Below, piece by piece: positions 1 through 7,427 of a stretch of 59,671 nucleotides of DNA. Source of the DNA: an uncultured Prevotellaceae bacterium (GTDB lineage: Bacteria; Bacteroidota; Bacteroidia; Bacteroidales; Bacteroidaceae); the NCBI GenBank assembly GCA_902782305.1, contig CACZMV010000016.1, positions 1 to 59,671 of the forward strand. Direction: 5' to 3'. Below the pieces are notes generated by a model that saw only the letters and a list, made by a program, of their open reading frames with translations, was not told the DNA's origin and made no database searches. Each line of letters begins with the position of its first letter. The first letter of the stretch is position 1. The position numbers and the translations under genes were made by a program.

Positions 1-90
1 CTTTGATAAAGCATCTAGACATTCTGCATCTTGCATAAACTTCAGTAATGCCTCTTTGTCAGATTCGCTTCCTGTTTTTTGCTGTTCCAT
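1..90 (-). CDS. 5' end of a hypothetical gene, cut by the window edge
   Basis: An open frame of 30 codons starts with ATG at 90-88 (MEQQKTGSESDKEAL...) and runs off the left edge without a stop. It is charged, has no hydrophobic segment, and is preceded by an A-rich, Shine-Dalgarno-poor leader as is usual in Bacteroidota. It lies 136 bp downstream of the truncated sigma gene on the same strand. Nothing in these residues identifies a family. Confidence 0.45.
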   Translation of the reverse strand, partial: MEQQKTGSESDKEALLKFMQDAECLDALSK

Positions 91-226
91 GCTGTTGTTT
101 TTGTTTATAAATCATTACTTGTCAAAAATGGCATCCCAAGACCTTTCTACTACAGGATGAGAAGGATGCCAGCCAGCCTCCGGCCCTATCTTTGAACGAG
201 CTTTCTACGACTGGTTCTTTTCCTTA

Positions 227-568
227 TTATTCCTTCGACTCGATAGCCACAAGCATAGGTTGGCGAATCCACCAGACAGCATAGGCGATGAATTTGAAAC
301 CACGAGTTGAGTCATACTTCTGAGCCGCCTTTTCGAGTCCAGACTTTCCAACCTCTACCAATTCTTCGAGAGAGAGGCCCTTGTCTAAGTATTGCTTTGC
401 AATACTAACCACAAAGCGGTCGTACACCTCGTGCAGCTTCTTCATCTCGTCACAGTCTGTACCTTTGTCCTGTACAGCCTTCGTCAGAGCGAAGTCCTCC
501 TCTGCAGTTAGAGTATTGCAAGCCGCAACCTCCTTAATCAAAACGTCAACGTCCTTTTTAACTTCCAT
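227..568 (-). CDS. RpoD-like sigma factor reduced to regions 1.2-2
   Basis: A 113-residue protein that matches the middle of a primary (RpoD-type) sigma factor. The LTAEED...L stretch (about residues 20-35) is region 1.2, RFVVSIAKQYLDKGLSLEEL (about 51-70) is region 2.1-2.2, and the RGFKFIAYAVWWIRQ motif (about 89-103) is region 2.3-2.4, which melts the -10 element and binds core polymerase. The protein stops ten residues after WWIRQ, exactly where region 3 should begin, so regions 3 and 4 are missing. A full primary sigma is about 280 residues or more. It could be a stable stump that competes for core RNA polymerase, a specialised regulator, or a decayed gene. A GTTACGTAAC palindrome (590-599) sits just upstream of the start. 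The sequence supports the homology strongly; the function is inference. Confidence 0.8.
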   Translation of the reverse strand: MEVKKDVDVLIKEVAACNTLTAEEDFALTKAVQDKGTDCDEMKKLHEVYDRFVVSIAKQYLDKGLSLEELVEVGKSGLEKAAQKYDSTRGFKFIAYAVWWIRQPMLVAIESKE

Positions 569-731
569 ATTTACTCTTTATTTGGTTTGTTACGTAACCA
601 ATATAGATATGTTGAGTGAGAAATTCAAAAATTCCATCACAAAATCTTGAGTTCGCCCAATGCTTCTTCTTAATACATTATCTCCATGTAATAGACCGTT
701 CTGCCTATTTCCCAAGTATCTCCGATTTGTA

Positions 732-1379
732 TCATGTTAATTCTTCTTCAAGACGACCATCTTTCATAGTCCAAGGACCATGTACATCAATTTTCTCTCC
801 TCCAAGTTTACCATCGTATCGGGCAAAAGGATGCTTAGTAAAGTCGTATGGAAATCCTGTACGGGGATTTGGAGGCAAAGTGCTTTTCCATTTTTTATCT
901 AATGCTTTTGCTTGATCAGATGTAACAAGGCATATATATGCATTATTAAAAATATTCACAAAGTCTGGTTTACTAAAACTTTTTAGAGCTGCTTGCTTGC
1001 AAACTTCACCAGGAACGACATGCTCAATACTAATCCCTAAGCCCTTATCGCCTAATTTACAAATATCAAAATATGGACTCAATTTAGAACCGAATCTGCG
1101 GTCCTGCAAATCTAAGACGCCATCATTAATAAGTTGATTATAAAGTGGTTGAAGGCTTTTAAGGGTCTTCCCTCTCAGTTTCTTCTCGGCTTCAACAGAT
1201 ATATATATCCTTGAAACAAAAGCATTCTTGATGACAAATTTAAGGTCTTCTTCATCAATAATTGAGCGAATGCTTAATACATCGTGGATATGATCATATC
1301 TTTGATTTAGTGTATCTTGACTCCAGAAACCAGATTTCCCTCTATAGTTTGAACTATAATACTTTCTTCTATTTTCCAT
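732..1379 (-). CDS. hypothetical protein with an HNH-like motif
   Basis: A 215-residue soluble protein, second of a two-gene unit with the 97-residue protein (12-bp gap). Around residue 117 it has IEHVVP, followed about 25 residues later by FNNAYICLVT and then a helix with Lys/Leu. This resembles the beta-beta-alpha metal fold of HNH endonucleases, where the His of EHxxP and a following Asn are conserved. The N-terminal 100 residues look like a helical recognition domain. No cysteine zinc knuckles and no membrane segments are visible. A nuclease role in an accessory or defence context is inference from this motif alone. Confidence 0.5.
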   Translation of the reverse strand: MENRRKYYSSNYRGKSGFWSQDTLNQRYDHIHDVLSIRSIIDEEDLKFVIKNAFVSRIYISVEAEKKLRGKTLKSLQPLYNQLINDGVLDLQDRRFGSKLSPYFDICKLGDKGLGISIEHVVPGEVCKQAALKSFSKPDFVNIFNNAYICLVTSDQAKALDKKWKSTLPPNPRTGFPYDFTKHPFARYDGKLGGEKIDVHGPWTMKDGRLEEELT

Positions 1380-1391
1380 AATTGTATCTAT

Positions 1392-1685
1392 TTATTTTTC
1401 GTTGTTTTCTTCCAGTAGTTTTAACACTCTATTCTTTTCGTATTGAAAGATATCAACCACCTTGCCATTATTGTTATCACAAACAATATCAACATAATGC
1501 TCGTACCTTAACAAAGTAACCTTACGATATCGCTTTTCACTTTCAATCTCATCCATCACAGTGTATGGATTAATCTGGTAGTAATGCTTCACCTCTTCGA
1601 TGACTTCATCCGCATTTTTACCGATGTAGTCACTCCATTTGATTGGCGCTTTGCCATTGTCTGCTCCGATGTGTAATTTTGCCAT
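1392..1685 (-). CDS. hypothetical 97-residue protein
   Basis: A small acidic protein with mixed helix and strand composition and no recognised motif. It starts with ATG at 1685 and its stop lies 12 bp before the start of the HNH-like gene, so the two are probably co-transcribed. By position it could be a small partner or immunity-type protein for that gene, but nothing in the residues proves this. Codon use is like that of its neighbours. Confidence 0.5.
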   Translation of the reverse strand: MAKLHIGADNGKAPIKWSDYIGKNADEVIEEVKHYYQINPYTVMDEIESEKRYRKVTLLRYEHYVDIVCDNNNGKVVDIFQYEKNRVLKLLEENNEK

Positions 1686-1744
1686 AATTAAATGTATTTG
1701 TATGTGTTAATCTTTGTCATTAATATCTTAGGTTTTTAGTTATA

Positions 1745-1887
1745 TCATTTTTGCATATCCTCCTTAGTGAGTGAGCCGATGTGAATGGTCATCTTGCGTA
1801 GTTCCGGGGTCTGGGCTACCATCGTGTCAACTTTCTCCTTGCAGCAAGCCTCTTAGGACCAAATACATAGATAATTGTTCTTTTCAT
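1745..1887 (-). pseudogene. frameshifted remnant of a small gene
   Basis: From ATG at 1887 a frame reads MKRTIIYVFGPKRLAA and then hits a stop after 23 codons. In the neighbouring frame, from just after that point, an open stretch reads KEKVDTMVAQTPELRKM...KEDMQK and ends in TGA at 1745. Joining the two gives a plausible protein of about 47 residues. It sits 12 bp downstream of the nuclease gene on the same strand. A one-base slip near position 1840 would explain the break. The reading is my inference from two adjacent protein-like frames. Confidence 0.4.
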
Positions 1888-1899
1888 CGTTCAAATTCT

Positions 1900-3174
1900 T
1901 TAGGACTTGTTATTAGGATTTAGTTTAGCTTTTAGAATAATCTCTAAGTCATTTTTCATTGCATCTACGATACTACGAACCTTAACGTTTGTATCAATTT
2001 TCTGAGACTTATAAAGAAATCCGCCTTTGTAGTGGCATTGTGTTGAATCTGGCTTAGATTTATGATCAGGCAGACCACCAAACTTGAATTCGATGAAATT
2101 CCGAAGCCATTCAGATAGGGAGGTACTATTATGAACGATGTTTTGTTTTTCTATTCCATGACAATAACGGTTGCCTTGTATTTGCAACACAAGACAGCAG
2201 TCGTTTGACACTTTCACCTTAGCCTCAAACAGTCCGATGCCATGACTCATGCCGCTACCTATAAACACCTGCTGAAAAGGGTTTGCCTCAGGACAGCCAT
2301 AGAATGCAAGAATCTCTTCAGCATCCTTGTGCTCACGCCTCAGAATAACATCTGTATTGCTCATACCTAATACAACATTCTCCTCTTCAGAAGCCACACT
2401 TTCCAATAAGGACTTCATTTTCTCAGCGAGCATGGCTGCAATCTGTGCATATCGCACCTTTTCATAGATATCATTCAGTCTCAGTTCAGCCAAACCCTCT
2501 TCTTGTGCTAAGAAAGTATCATCTTCCTCGACCTTCCATCCTTCAGCCAATTTGCTGAGTTCTCTCACATATGCGCAATAGTCGCTAACGTATATTTGGT
2601 GATTTTTACGGATATCAGCAGTGCAATATTTGCTGATTACATCTGCCAATTCATCGTAATGATGAAGTTGCCAACATGTGTTTTCGTCTAAATACTTGCT
2701 TCCAGGGAAATTTTTTACCAATGAGAGTACAGCATAGGAGCACCCCTGATTGTAGCCCTCAAACACCTTCTCATATCGTTTCAGTTGCATTCGCTCAGGC
2801 AAGCTTTTCACCTTATTTTCCAGAATAATGAATACACACTCTTTCTTAACAGATTCGCCATTGCGCATCTTTCCTGTATCTTTCAGGTAGGTTACGCACA
2901 AATCCAAATGCTTATACTCACGTTTAACTTCCCAGCCTTCTGGCCAAGTGGCATTTATATTAAGTAGCCTTGTCATTGTCTGCTGAAAAGCATCACGATA
3001 GTTCACACCTAACCAATAGAGGAAATTGCTGTGAAACAATTCCTTTGACCCACCAGACAAATATAACATGGGCGATTCCATGAGTCCTTTTACCTTGGAC
3101 ATTGCATTTTCTTTTAATTTCATATTATCTACAAATTCTTTTAATGATTTTATCTCTTTAGGAGTAGCTCTCAT
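1900..3174 (-). CDS. PD-(D/E)XK nuclease superfamily protein (PDDEXK_4-like)
   Basis: A 424-residue protein with the layout of the PDDEXK_4 family. The N-terminal HSNFLYWLG motif (about residues 49-57) matches the family's conserved E/H-S-x-FLxWLL helix. Around residues 88-125 come HLDLCV (the catalytic Asp) and, after a strand, IILENKVKSLP, giving the D...E-x-K nuclease core, followed by MQLKRYEK where the family has a conserved QLxxY helix. The C-terminal half is variable. Family members are usually accessory or defence-associated restriction-like proteins. It precedes a frameshifted small gene on the same strand. The fold assignment is strong; the target is unknown. Confidence 0.75.
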   Translation of the reverse strand: MRATPKEIKSLKEFVDNMKLKENAMSKVKGLMESPMLYLSGGSKELFHSNFLYWLGVNYRDAFQQTMTRLLNINATWPEGWEVKREYKHLDLCVTYLKDTGKMRNGESVKKECVFIILENKVKSLPERMQLKRYEKVFEGYNQGCSYAVLSLVKNFPGSKYLDENTCWQLHHYDELADVISKYCTADIRKNHQIYVSDYCAYVRELSKLAEGWKVEEDDTFLAQEEGLAELRLNDIYEKVRYAQIAAMLAEKMKSLLESVASEEENVVLGMSNTDVILRREHKDAEEILAFYGCPEANPFQQVFIGSGMSHGIGLFEAKVKVSNDCCLVLQIQGNRYCHGIEKQNIVHNSTSLSEWLRNFIEFKFGGLPDHKSKPDSTQCHYKGGFLYKSQKIDTNVKVRSIVDAMKNDLEIILKAKLNPNNKS

Positions 3175-3410
3175 ATCTACGTCTATTGTTTGTAATTTTT
3201 ATTTCTTAGTTATTATAGTCAGATGGCATTAAAAATCAATGAATTCTCTTCTAAAAGGAATGGAATGACACCGATATATATAATACCCTCCTCGTCAGTC
3301 CATGTCAATAAATACTCGCTTCATTTCTCTTCGTTTTTATTGGTTTGTGAAGATAATATAGTAACATTCGGAGAAAAATTCAAAAAAAACAGAGGTACTT
3401 TTGCACATGA

Positions 3411-4760
3411 CTACAACAAAGGTGTCATATAAAGCGGAAGATATGTGATGCCATCCTCCACCTTATAGTCGGCTGCATGAAGCACTGTTGGAGTAGTCAT
3501 ATATTCCCCAAACTTCTTCATACATTTCGTCAGAGAAGACAGCGTGTAGTTCTTACCGCTCTTGACCTCTAAAGGACGGATGTTGTGGCGGCTGGTCACT
3601 TTGTCCTTCTGGAACAGGAAGTCGATTTCCATACGTTCCTCGGCATCCTCTGATGACTTGCTATAGAAGAAGAGCTTGTTACCGCTGGCTGTAAACATCT
3701 GGGCCACAATGTTCTCTATGAACATTCCCTCGTTCACCTCCAACTTCCCAAAGAGTAGTTTCTGGTAAATCTCAGACGAGACGATACCCTTTTCGTCGAA
3801 AGCATGGCTGATCAACAAGCCCGTATCATTCATATAACACTTCAATGTCGTGCGGTCTTCGTTCATCTTCAATCCGATGTTTGGCTCTGTCGAATTATAG
3901 CAGATGTTGACCACTCTCGCATCCTTCAACCAGAAGAAAGCGTCGTCCCAATCTCGATATTTCGCACCTGGCTTCAGGGCAGATAGGCGGAACTTCTTTT
4001 CATGCTTGGAGAGCTGAGGGGGAATCTGGTCGAAGATAGATACTACCTTGTCGGCTATCTCCCCAGCATAATTGAAGATGTCGTTACGATATATGGCAAG
4101 CACATCGCGCTTGGCAGCATCTACAGCATCAAAGTCTTTCGTCTCGATATATTTCTTTACGGCCTGTGGCATTCCTCCAACAATCATGTAGAGACGGAAA
4201 GCATCCATAGCCTGACGATGGAAAGCTTGGCCCATCGGCTTCCGCTCTGCGTACATCTTCTGTATCAAGTCCATCAGCATGTCATTGCCTGTAGCCCAAA
4301 GGAACTCTTCAAAGTCCATCGGGTACATCTGGATGGGGCGTTCTTCCGAGGGGAGTACAATGCCTTGAGTATTCTTCTTGATGCTCACCAGCGATCCCGT
4401 CTCGATATAGTCATATCGACCATCAGCCACCAGAAATTTGATAGAAGCTCTAGCCCTAGGACACAACTGTACCTCGTCGAGAATGATAAGCGACTTGCGT
4501 TCATGGAGTTTCACTTTGTAGTGCTGGCTCAGATAGAGAAACAGCGTGTCGAGGTCTTCCAAATAGAGGTCAAACCAATCTCTGACCATCTGAGGAGCCT
4601 TATTGAAGTCGATGAGGATATATGATTCATACTCATTCTTTCCGAACTCCTCTACGATATAGCTCTTTCCGATGCGTCGCGCTCCCTCTACGAGTAGTGC
4701 CACCTCACCGTTCCTTTTCTCCTTCCAGTCAAGGAGTTGCTGATATATTTTCCGCTTCAT
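3411..4760 (-). CDS. AAA-family ATPase with C-terminal DUF4143 domain
   Basis: A 449-residue protein of the widespread AAA_14/DUF4143 group. The P-loop is GARRIGKS (about residues 26-33), Walker B is LIILDEVQ (about 91-98), and the central region VGGMPQAVKKYIE is the usual arginine-finger segment. The C-terminal DUF4143 domain includes EIDFLFQKD and LEVKSGKNYTLSSL, which form a restriction-endonuclease-like fold with possible D-ExK residues. Such genes are often present in many copies in Bacteroidota and archaea; their role is unknown. It is divergent from the HU-type gene and has its own promoter overlapped by three direct repeats. The family call is firm. Confidence 0.85.
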   Translation of the reverse strand: MKRKIYQQLLDWKEKRNGEVALLVEGARRIGKSYIVEEFGKNEYESYILIDFNKAPQMVRDWFDLYLEDLDTLFLYLSQHYKVKLHERKSLIILDEVQLCPRARASIKFLVADGRYDYIETGSLVSIKKNTQGIVLPSEERPIQMYPMDFEEFLWATGNDMLMDLIQKMYAERKPMGQAFHRQAMDAFRLYMIVGGMPQAVKKYIETKDFDAVDAAKRDVLAIYRNDIFNYAGEIADKVVSIFDQIPPQLSKHEKKFRLSALKPGAKYRDWDDAFFWLKDARVVNICYNSTEPNIGLKMNEDRTTLKCYMNDTGLLISHAFDEKGIVSSEIYQKLLFGKLEVNEGMFIENIVAQMFTASGNKLFFYSKSSEDAEERMEIDFLFQKDKVTSRHNIRPLEVKSGKNYTLSSLTKCMKKFGEYMTTPTVLHAADYKVEDGITYLPLYMTPLL

Positions 4761-4773
4761 AATGATGTTGTTT

Positions 4774-4858
4774 GCACCTTTTTGAGATTTTTAACCTATA
4801 CGATTTTACACCTTTTTGAGATTTTTAATGCTGCAAATATACACCTTTTTGAGATTTC
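4774..4858. repeat. three operator-like direct repeats upstream of the ATPase gene
   Basis: The word CACCTTTTTGAGATTT occurs three times (beginning near 4774, 4808 and 4841), spaced 34 and 33 bp apart, about three helical turns. Two copies lie between the ATPase promoter and its start codon and the third lies between the -7 and -33 elements. This spacing suggests a cooperative operator or an RNA-level signal, by inference. Confidence 0.7.
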
Positions 4859-4865
4859 TTGCAAG
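4834..4865 (-). promoter_or_regulatory. promoter of the AAA/DUF4143 ATPase gene
   Basis: Reading the minus strand, TATATTTG (4841-4834) matches the Bacteroidota -7 consensus TAnnTTTG. CTTG at 4865-4862, 20 bp upstream, serves as the -33 element. The start codon at 4760 lies about 70 bp downstream. Confidence 0.6.
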
Positions 4866-4890
4866 TTTTTGATTAATTATTTGGGTAAAA

Positions 4891-4921
4891 TTTGTTTTTT
4901 TCCTAAAAATGAGTACCTTTG
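4891..4921 (+). promoter_or_regulatory. promoter of the HU-type gene
   Basis: TTTG (4891-4894), a 19-bp gap and TACCTTTG (4914-4921) match the Bacteroidota consensus exactly. Transcription would start near 4928, so the upstream in-frame ATG at 4909 cannot be used and the gene must start at 4945. Confidence 0.8.
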
Positions 4922-4944
4922 TATCAAGAAAACAGAAGATTGTT

Positions 4945-5568
4945 ATGCCCAAAAAGAATAGTGGAATATGGTATGAGGTGCATCCGACGCCCGTGAAAGG
5001 AAGCGACGGACGCAACCTGATGTATGTGCGCCCCAAGAGCGGCATGAAGCTGACAATGAAGGAGTTGGAAGAGAAGTGCGAGTTCTATAATGCATTGCGA
5101 TACGGTGAGCTGAGCCGTGCCTTCGATGCCTTTATCCGGGTGGCAGGGCGCTTCCTGGCTGAGGGATATCGTATCGAAACACCCATCGGCTCGTTTGCGC
5201 CTAAGTTGTCGCTGGCGAAGCAGGTGACCAGTGCTGACGAGGTGAAGGACCGCGATGTGCGTCTGGATGGTGTGGAGTATAATCCTGGCAAGTTGTGGAA
5301 CGAGGAGATGAGGAAATGGCATGACGGATTCCGACGCTACCAGAATACTGATACTCAGGAGCTTCTGGCCGACAAGGAGAAGCTGGAGCAGTTGATGCGC
5401 GAGTGCCTCCAGAAACATCATGGCTACATCACTGCCGGCATGTTCTCCAGCTATTCAGGACTGACCCTCTATTCGGCCCGCAAGCAGCTGAACGAATGGA
5501 CCAAGGGCGAGAATCCCAAACTGCTGAAGACGCCGAGGGGCAAGGAGCATATCTATACGGAAGTATGA
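4945..5568 (+). CDS. HU/IHF-family DNA-binding protein with C-terminal helical extension
   Basis: A 207-residue protein. Residues 1-125 carry the divergent HU-like fold typical of Bacteroidales (LSRAFDAFIRVAGRFLAEGY then a glycine-bearing strand, GSFAPKLSL). The C-terminal 60 residues (about 145-205) look like a winged-helix module (AGMFSSYSGLTLYSARKQL, then a basic wing). In the family, N-terminal helices dimerise and the beta arms bend DNA. The start at 4945 is chosen because the promoter -7 box covers the earlier ATG. The gene leads into an iteron-like repeat region and a primase-helicase-like gene, so a role in replication or compaction of a mobile or ex-mobile unit is likely but inferred. 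Confidence 0.8.
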   Translation: MPKKNSGIWYEVHPTPVKGSDGRNLMYVRPKSGMKLTMKELEEKCEFYNALRYGELSRAFDAFIRVAGRFLAEGYRIETPIGSFAPKLSLAKQVTSADEVKDRDVRLDGVEYNPGKLWNEEMRKWHDGFRRYQNTDTQELLADKEKLEQLMRECLQKHHGYITAGMFSSYSGLTLYSARKQLNEWTKGENPKLLKTPRGKEHIYTEV

Positions 5569-5628
5569 TGTAAGATGTATGATGGTTGAAGGATTTATGG
5601 AGCATCACTATAATTTTAGGCGATTGAA

Positions 5629-5694
5629 TTTGGGTATAGGCACACAGTTGTTTGCGTATAGGCAAACAATCGTTTGGGTATAGGCGCACGATGA
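5629..5694 (+). repeat. three 22-bp iteron-like direct repeats
   Basis: Three back-to-back units start at 5629, 5651 and 5673 with an exact 22-bp period. The shared core is TTTGnGTATAGGCnnAC. A 22-bp period is two helical turns, which is the usual form of plasmid or phage initiator binding sites. They lie just after the HU-type gene and before the A/T-rich inverted-repeat region. Confidence 0.75.
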
Positions 5695-5736
5695 TTAAAC
5701 GGGCATTTTTCCCCTATAACCCTTATGTTTTCCCCC

Positions 5737-5780
5737 TGCAAGCCTTAATGCTTCTCCTTGCAATCCTTAATGCTTCGCTT
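5737..5780 (+). repeat. second pair of 22-bp direct repeats
   Basis: Two units (5737-5758 and 5759-5780) share TGCAA-CCTTAATGCTTC, again with a 22-bp period. A degraded third copy (TAACCCTTATG) is visible just upstream. They differ in sequence from the 5629-5694 set but keep the same period. Confidence 0.65.
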
Positions 5781-5792
5781 CGAGACACAAAA

Positions 5793-5943
5793 CGGTCACG
5801 GTCACAGCTGTGACCATGTGACCGCAGAGGAGGATGAGAACAAATAGACTGTGCGTAATTAATTGAAAATTAAATATTTATATAATATTAGAATGTGCTG
5901 ATTGGGTAAAATGGTCACATGGTCACAGCTGTGACCGTGACCG
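5793..5943. other. 31-bp inverted repeat around an A/T-rich core; candidate replication origin
   Basis: The segment 5793-5823 reappears as its reverse complement at 5913-5943. Each arm holds the perfect palindrome GGTCACAGCTGTGACC (5800-5815 and 5921-5936) and extra GGTCAC half sites. The 89 bp between the arms is very A/T-rich around 5860-5890. Together with the two sets of 22-bp repeats upstream and a primase-helicase-like gene downstream, the layout resembles an iteron-type origin. A plain operator for the downstream genes is the main alternative. There is no ORF in 5569-5971. Confidence 0.5.
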
Positions 5944-5971
5944 TTAGAACCACCCCAAAACGATAGAAAAT

Positions 5972-7423
5972 ATGACTACAGAAGAAATAAAAAGAATTGT
6001 TGACGATGAGCGCGCTGAGCAACTGACTGTCCAGCTGTGTCGTCATTGGGAAGTGGCCACACAAAGACTGGATACATTGGCACAGGAAGTAACAAACGGT
6101 ATGGATACCTGCACAGAAGCAGAAATCTATGCTGCCCTGATGCGTATGCAGCGTGCCGTGATGGCCCTGATGGATCTAAACAAGATACCCACGGCATTTC
6201 TGTTCTCAGAATACCTGGACCGTATCAGTCAGACCATATCAGCCCCCAGCATGCAAAAGTCGGTCGTGACGCTGATGGAACAACTGCTGGGTAAAACACC
6301 TGCCAATAAGCAAGAAGCCTCATTCTTCGACCAGGTTATCCAGATGATAGCACAACACGAGGCATTGCCCAAAGAACAGCAGGAAGCCATACAACAGCAG
6401 TTCTCACCCATGAAATACATCTTCGGCGTATGTGCCCAGCATCTGAAACCTGAGGCTTTGATGATGGTGGCACAAATCATTCAGAACATCAATAAAGAAG
6501 ACGACACAGAAGATCAGGAAGAAGTTACCAGTCAGATTCAGGACATGCGACAAGCAATGGAAACGCTCGACAGCCAGATGAGCAAGAATCTGCAACTGAT
6601 GCTGATTTGGCTGTTATCACTCATGCTGTTACCCAGTCTGCTGGTCAGTGTTTTTCAAAAAACCAGAGGCAACAGCCAGACGATGGCCCAGCTATTTAAT
6701 AAGGTACTCGTGCAGGTGCGCGAGAGCAACCGTTGGTGGGAGTATTGGAAAGAGCATTGCGCGACACTCCGCGTGGTGAGCGACAGCAGTTCGTGGCGAG
6801 ATACCATGACGGCCGAACGCACCAAGGAGCGCACAGCACTGGGGCAGGTGCCTGGAGGCTTGTTTGCCAAGTGGACGACAGACCGCAAGGTCTTCGATGA
6901 GTTCTTTCTCGACGCCCACCTCGACGACGATGCCCTGCGCCATTTCATTTTCCATTTGGCCACGCTGTCGGAGATAGCCAGAGAACTCAACCCCACCAGC
7001 AAGTTTGGCGACGAGCAACTGGTGCTGGACGACCAGCAACGCGTAGGCGAAGCTGTGCTAGAAGCAGCCCATAAACTGGACGATCTGGTAGCCAAAGCGT
7101 GGTTTCCCTACTATGACGCTATATGGCAGGAACTGATAAACGACGAAACCATCTTTGCTCATCTGAAAGTGACGCGCAAGAGTCCGCATAACAACCTGTT
7201 TACTGCACGTTTTTTCTGCCATCTGGTGGGAGAAATGAAAAAAAGTGCAGTCTTCGGAGCCCATTCCGATGGTGATTTGGCAGAAAAGCTGACTGAGAAG
7301 CAGTATGTGGGCACTTTTCGTAAAAACATTCAGGAAGGAATGGGCGAAGAAATAAAAATCGTGCAAAAGGCTTTCAATACTATCTATCAGAAATACAAGC
7401 AGTTAGCAAACGTCCGCAGATAG
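5972..7423 (+). CDS. hypothetical protein with one central membrane segment
   Basis: A 483-residue protein that I cannot assign to a family. The N-terminal 200 residues are helical and glutamine/methionine-rich. Residues about 206-230 (LMLIWLLSLMLLPSLLVSVF) form one strong membrane segment. The C-terminal 250 residues are helical, soluble and acidic (DEFFLDAHLDDDALRHF). It starts 28 bp after the inverted-repeat region and ends 4 bp before the GTG start of the primase-helicase-like gene, so the two form an operon. A membrane-bound partner of that protein, or a regulator of the putative origin, is possible but unproven. Confidence 0.7.
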   Translation: MTTEEIKRIVDDERAEQLTVQLCRHWEVATQRLDTLAQEVTNGMDTCTEAEIYAALMRMQRAVMALMDLNKIPTAFLFSEYLDRISQTISAPSMQKSVVTLMEQLLGKTPANKQEASFFDQVIQMIAQHEALPKEQQEAIQQQFSPMKYIFGVCAQHLKPEALMMVAQIIQNINKEDDTEDQEEVTSQIQDMRQAMETLDSQMSKNLQLMLIWLLSLMLLPSLLVSVFQKTRGNSQTMAQLFNKVLVQVRESNRWWEYWKEHCATLRVVSDSSSWRDTMTAERTKERTALGQVPGGLFAKWTTDRKVFDEFFLDAHLDDDALRHFIFHLATLSEIARELNPTSKFGDEQLVLDDQQRVGEAVLEAAHKLDDLVAKAWFPYYDAIWQELINDETIFAHLKVTRKSPHNNLFTARFFCHLVGEMKKSAVFGAHSDGDLAEKLTEKQYVGTFRKNIQEGMGEEIKIVQKAFNTIYQKYKQLANVRR

Positions 7424-7427
7424 TGTA

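Noticed and set aside
120-226. protein-like frame (...PEAGWHPSHPVVERSWDAIF...) downstream of the sigma stump
   Set aside because: No start codon, and all frames here are short; it could be a gene remnant but cannot be told from chance.
3396-3448. TACTTTTG box followed by a 13-codon plus-strand frame (MTTTKVSYKAEDM)
   Set aside because: No -33 element and the frame ends at once; it may be the scar of a lost gene under the end of the ATPase gene, but support is too thin.
4909-4944. upstream in-frame ATG of the HU-type gene
   Set aside because: It overlaps the -7 box of a perfect promoter, so it is not in the transcript.
4924-5421. 165-codon frame antisense to the HU-type gene
   Set aside because: Leu/His-rich shadow composition; the sense gene has a perfect promoter and a recognisable fold.
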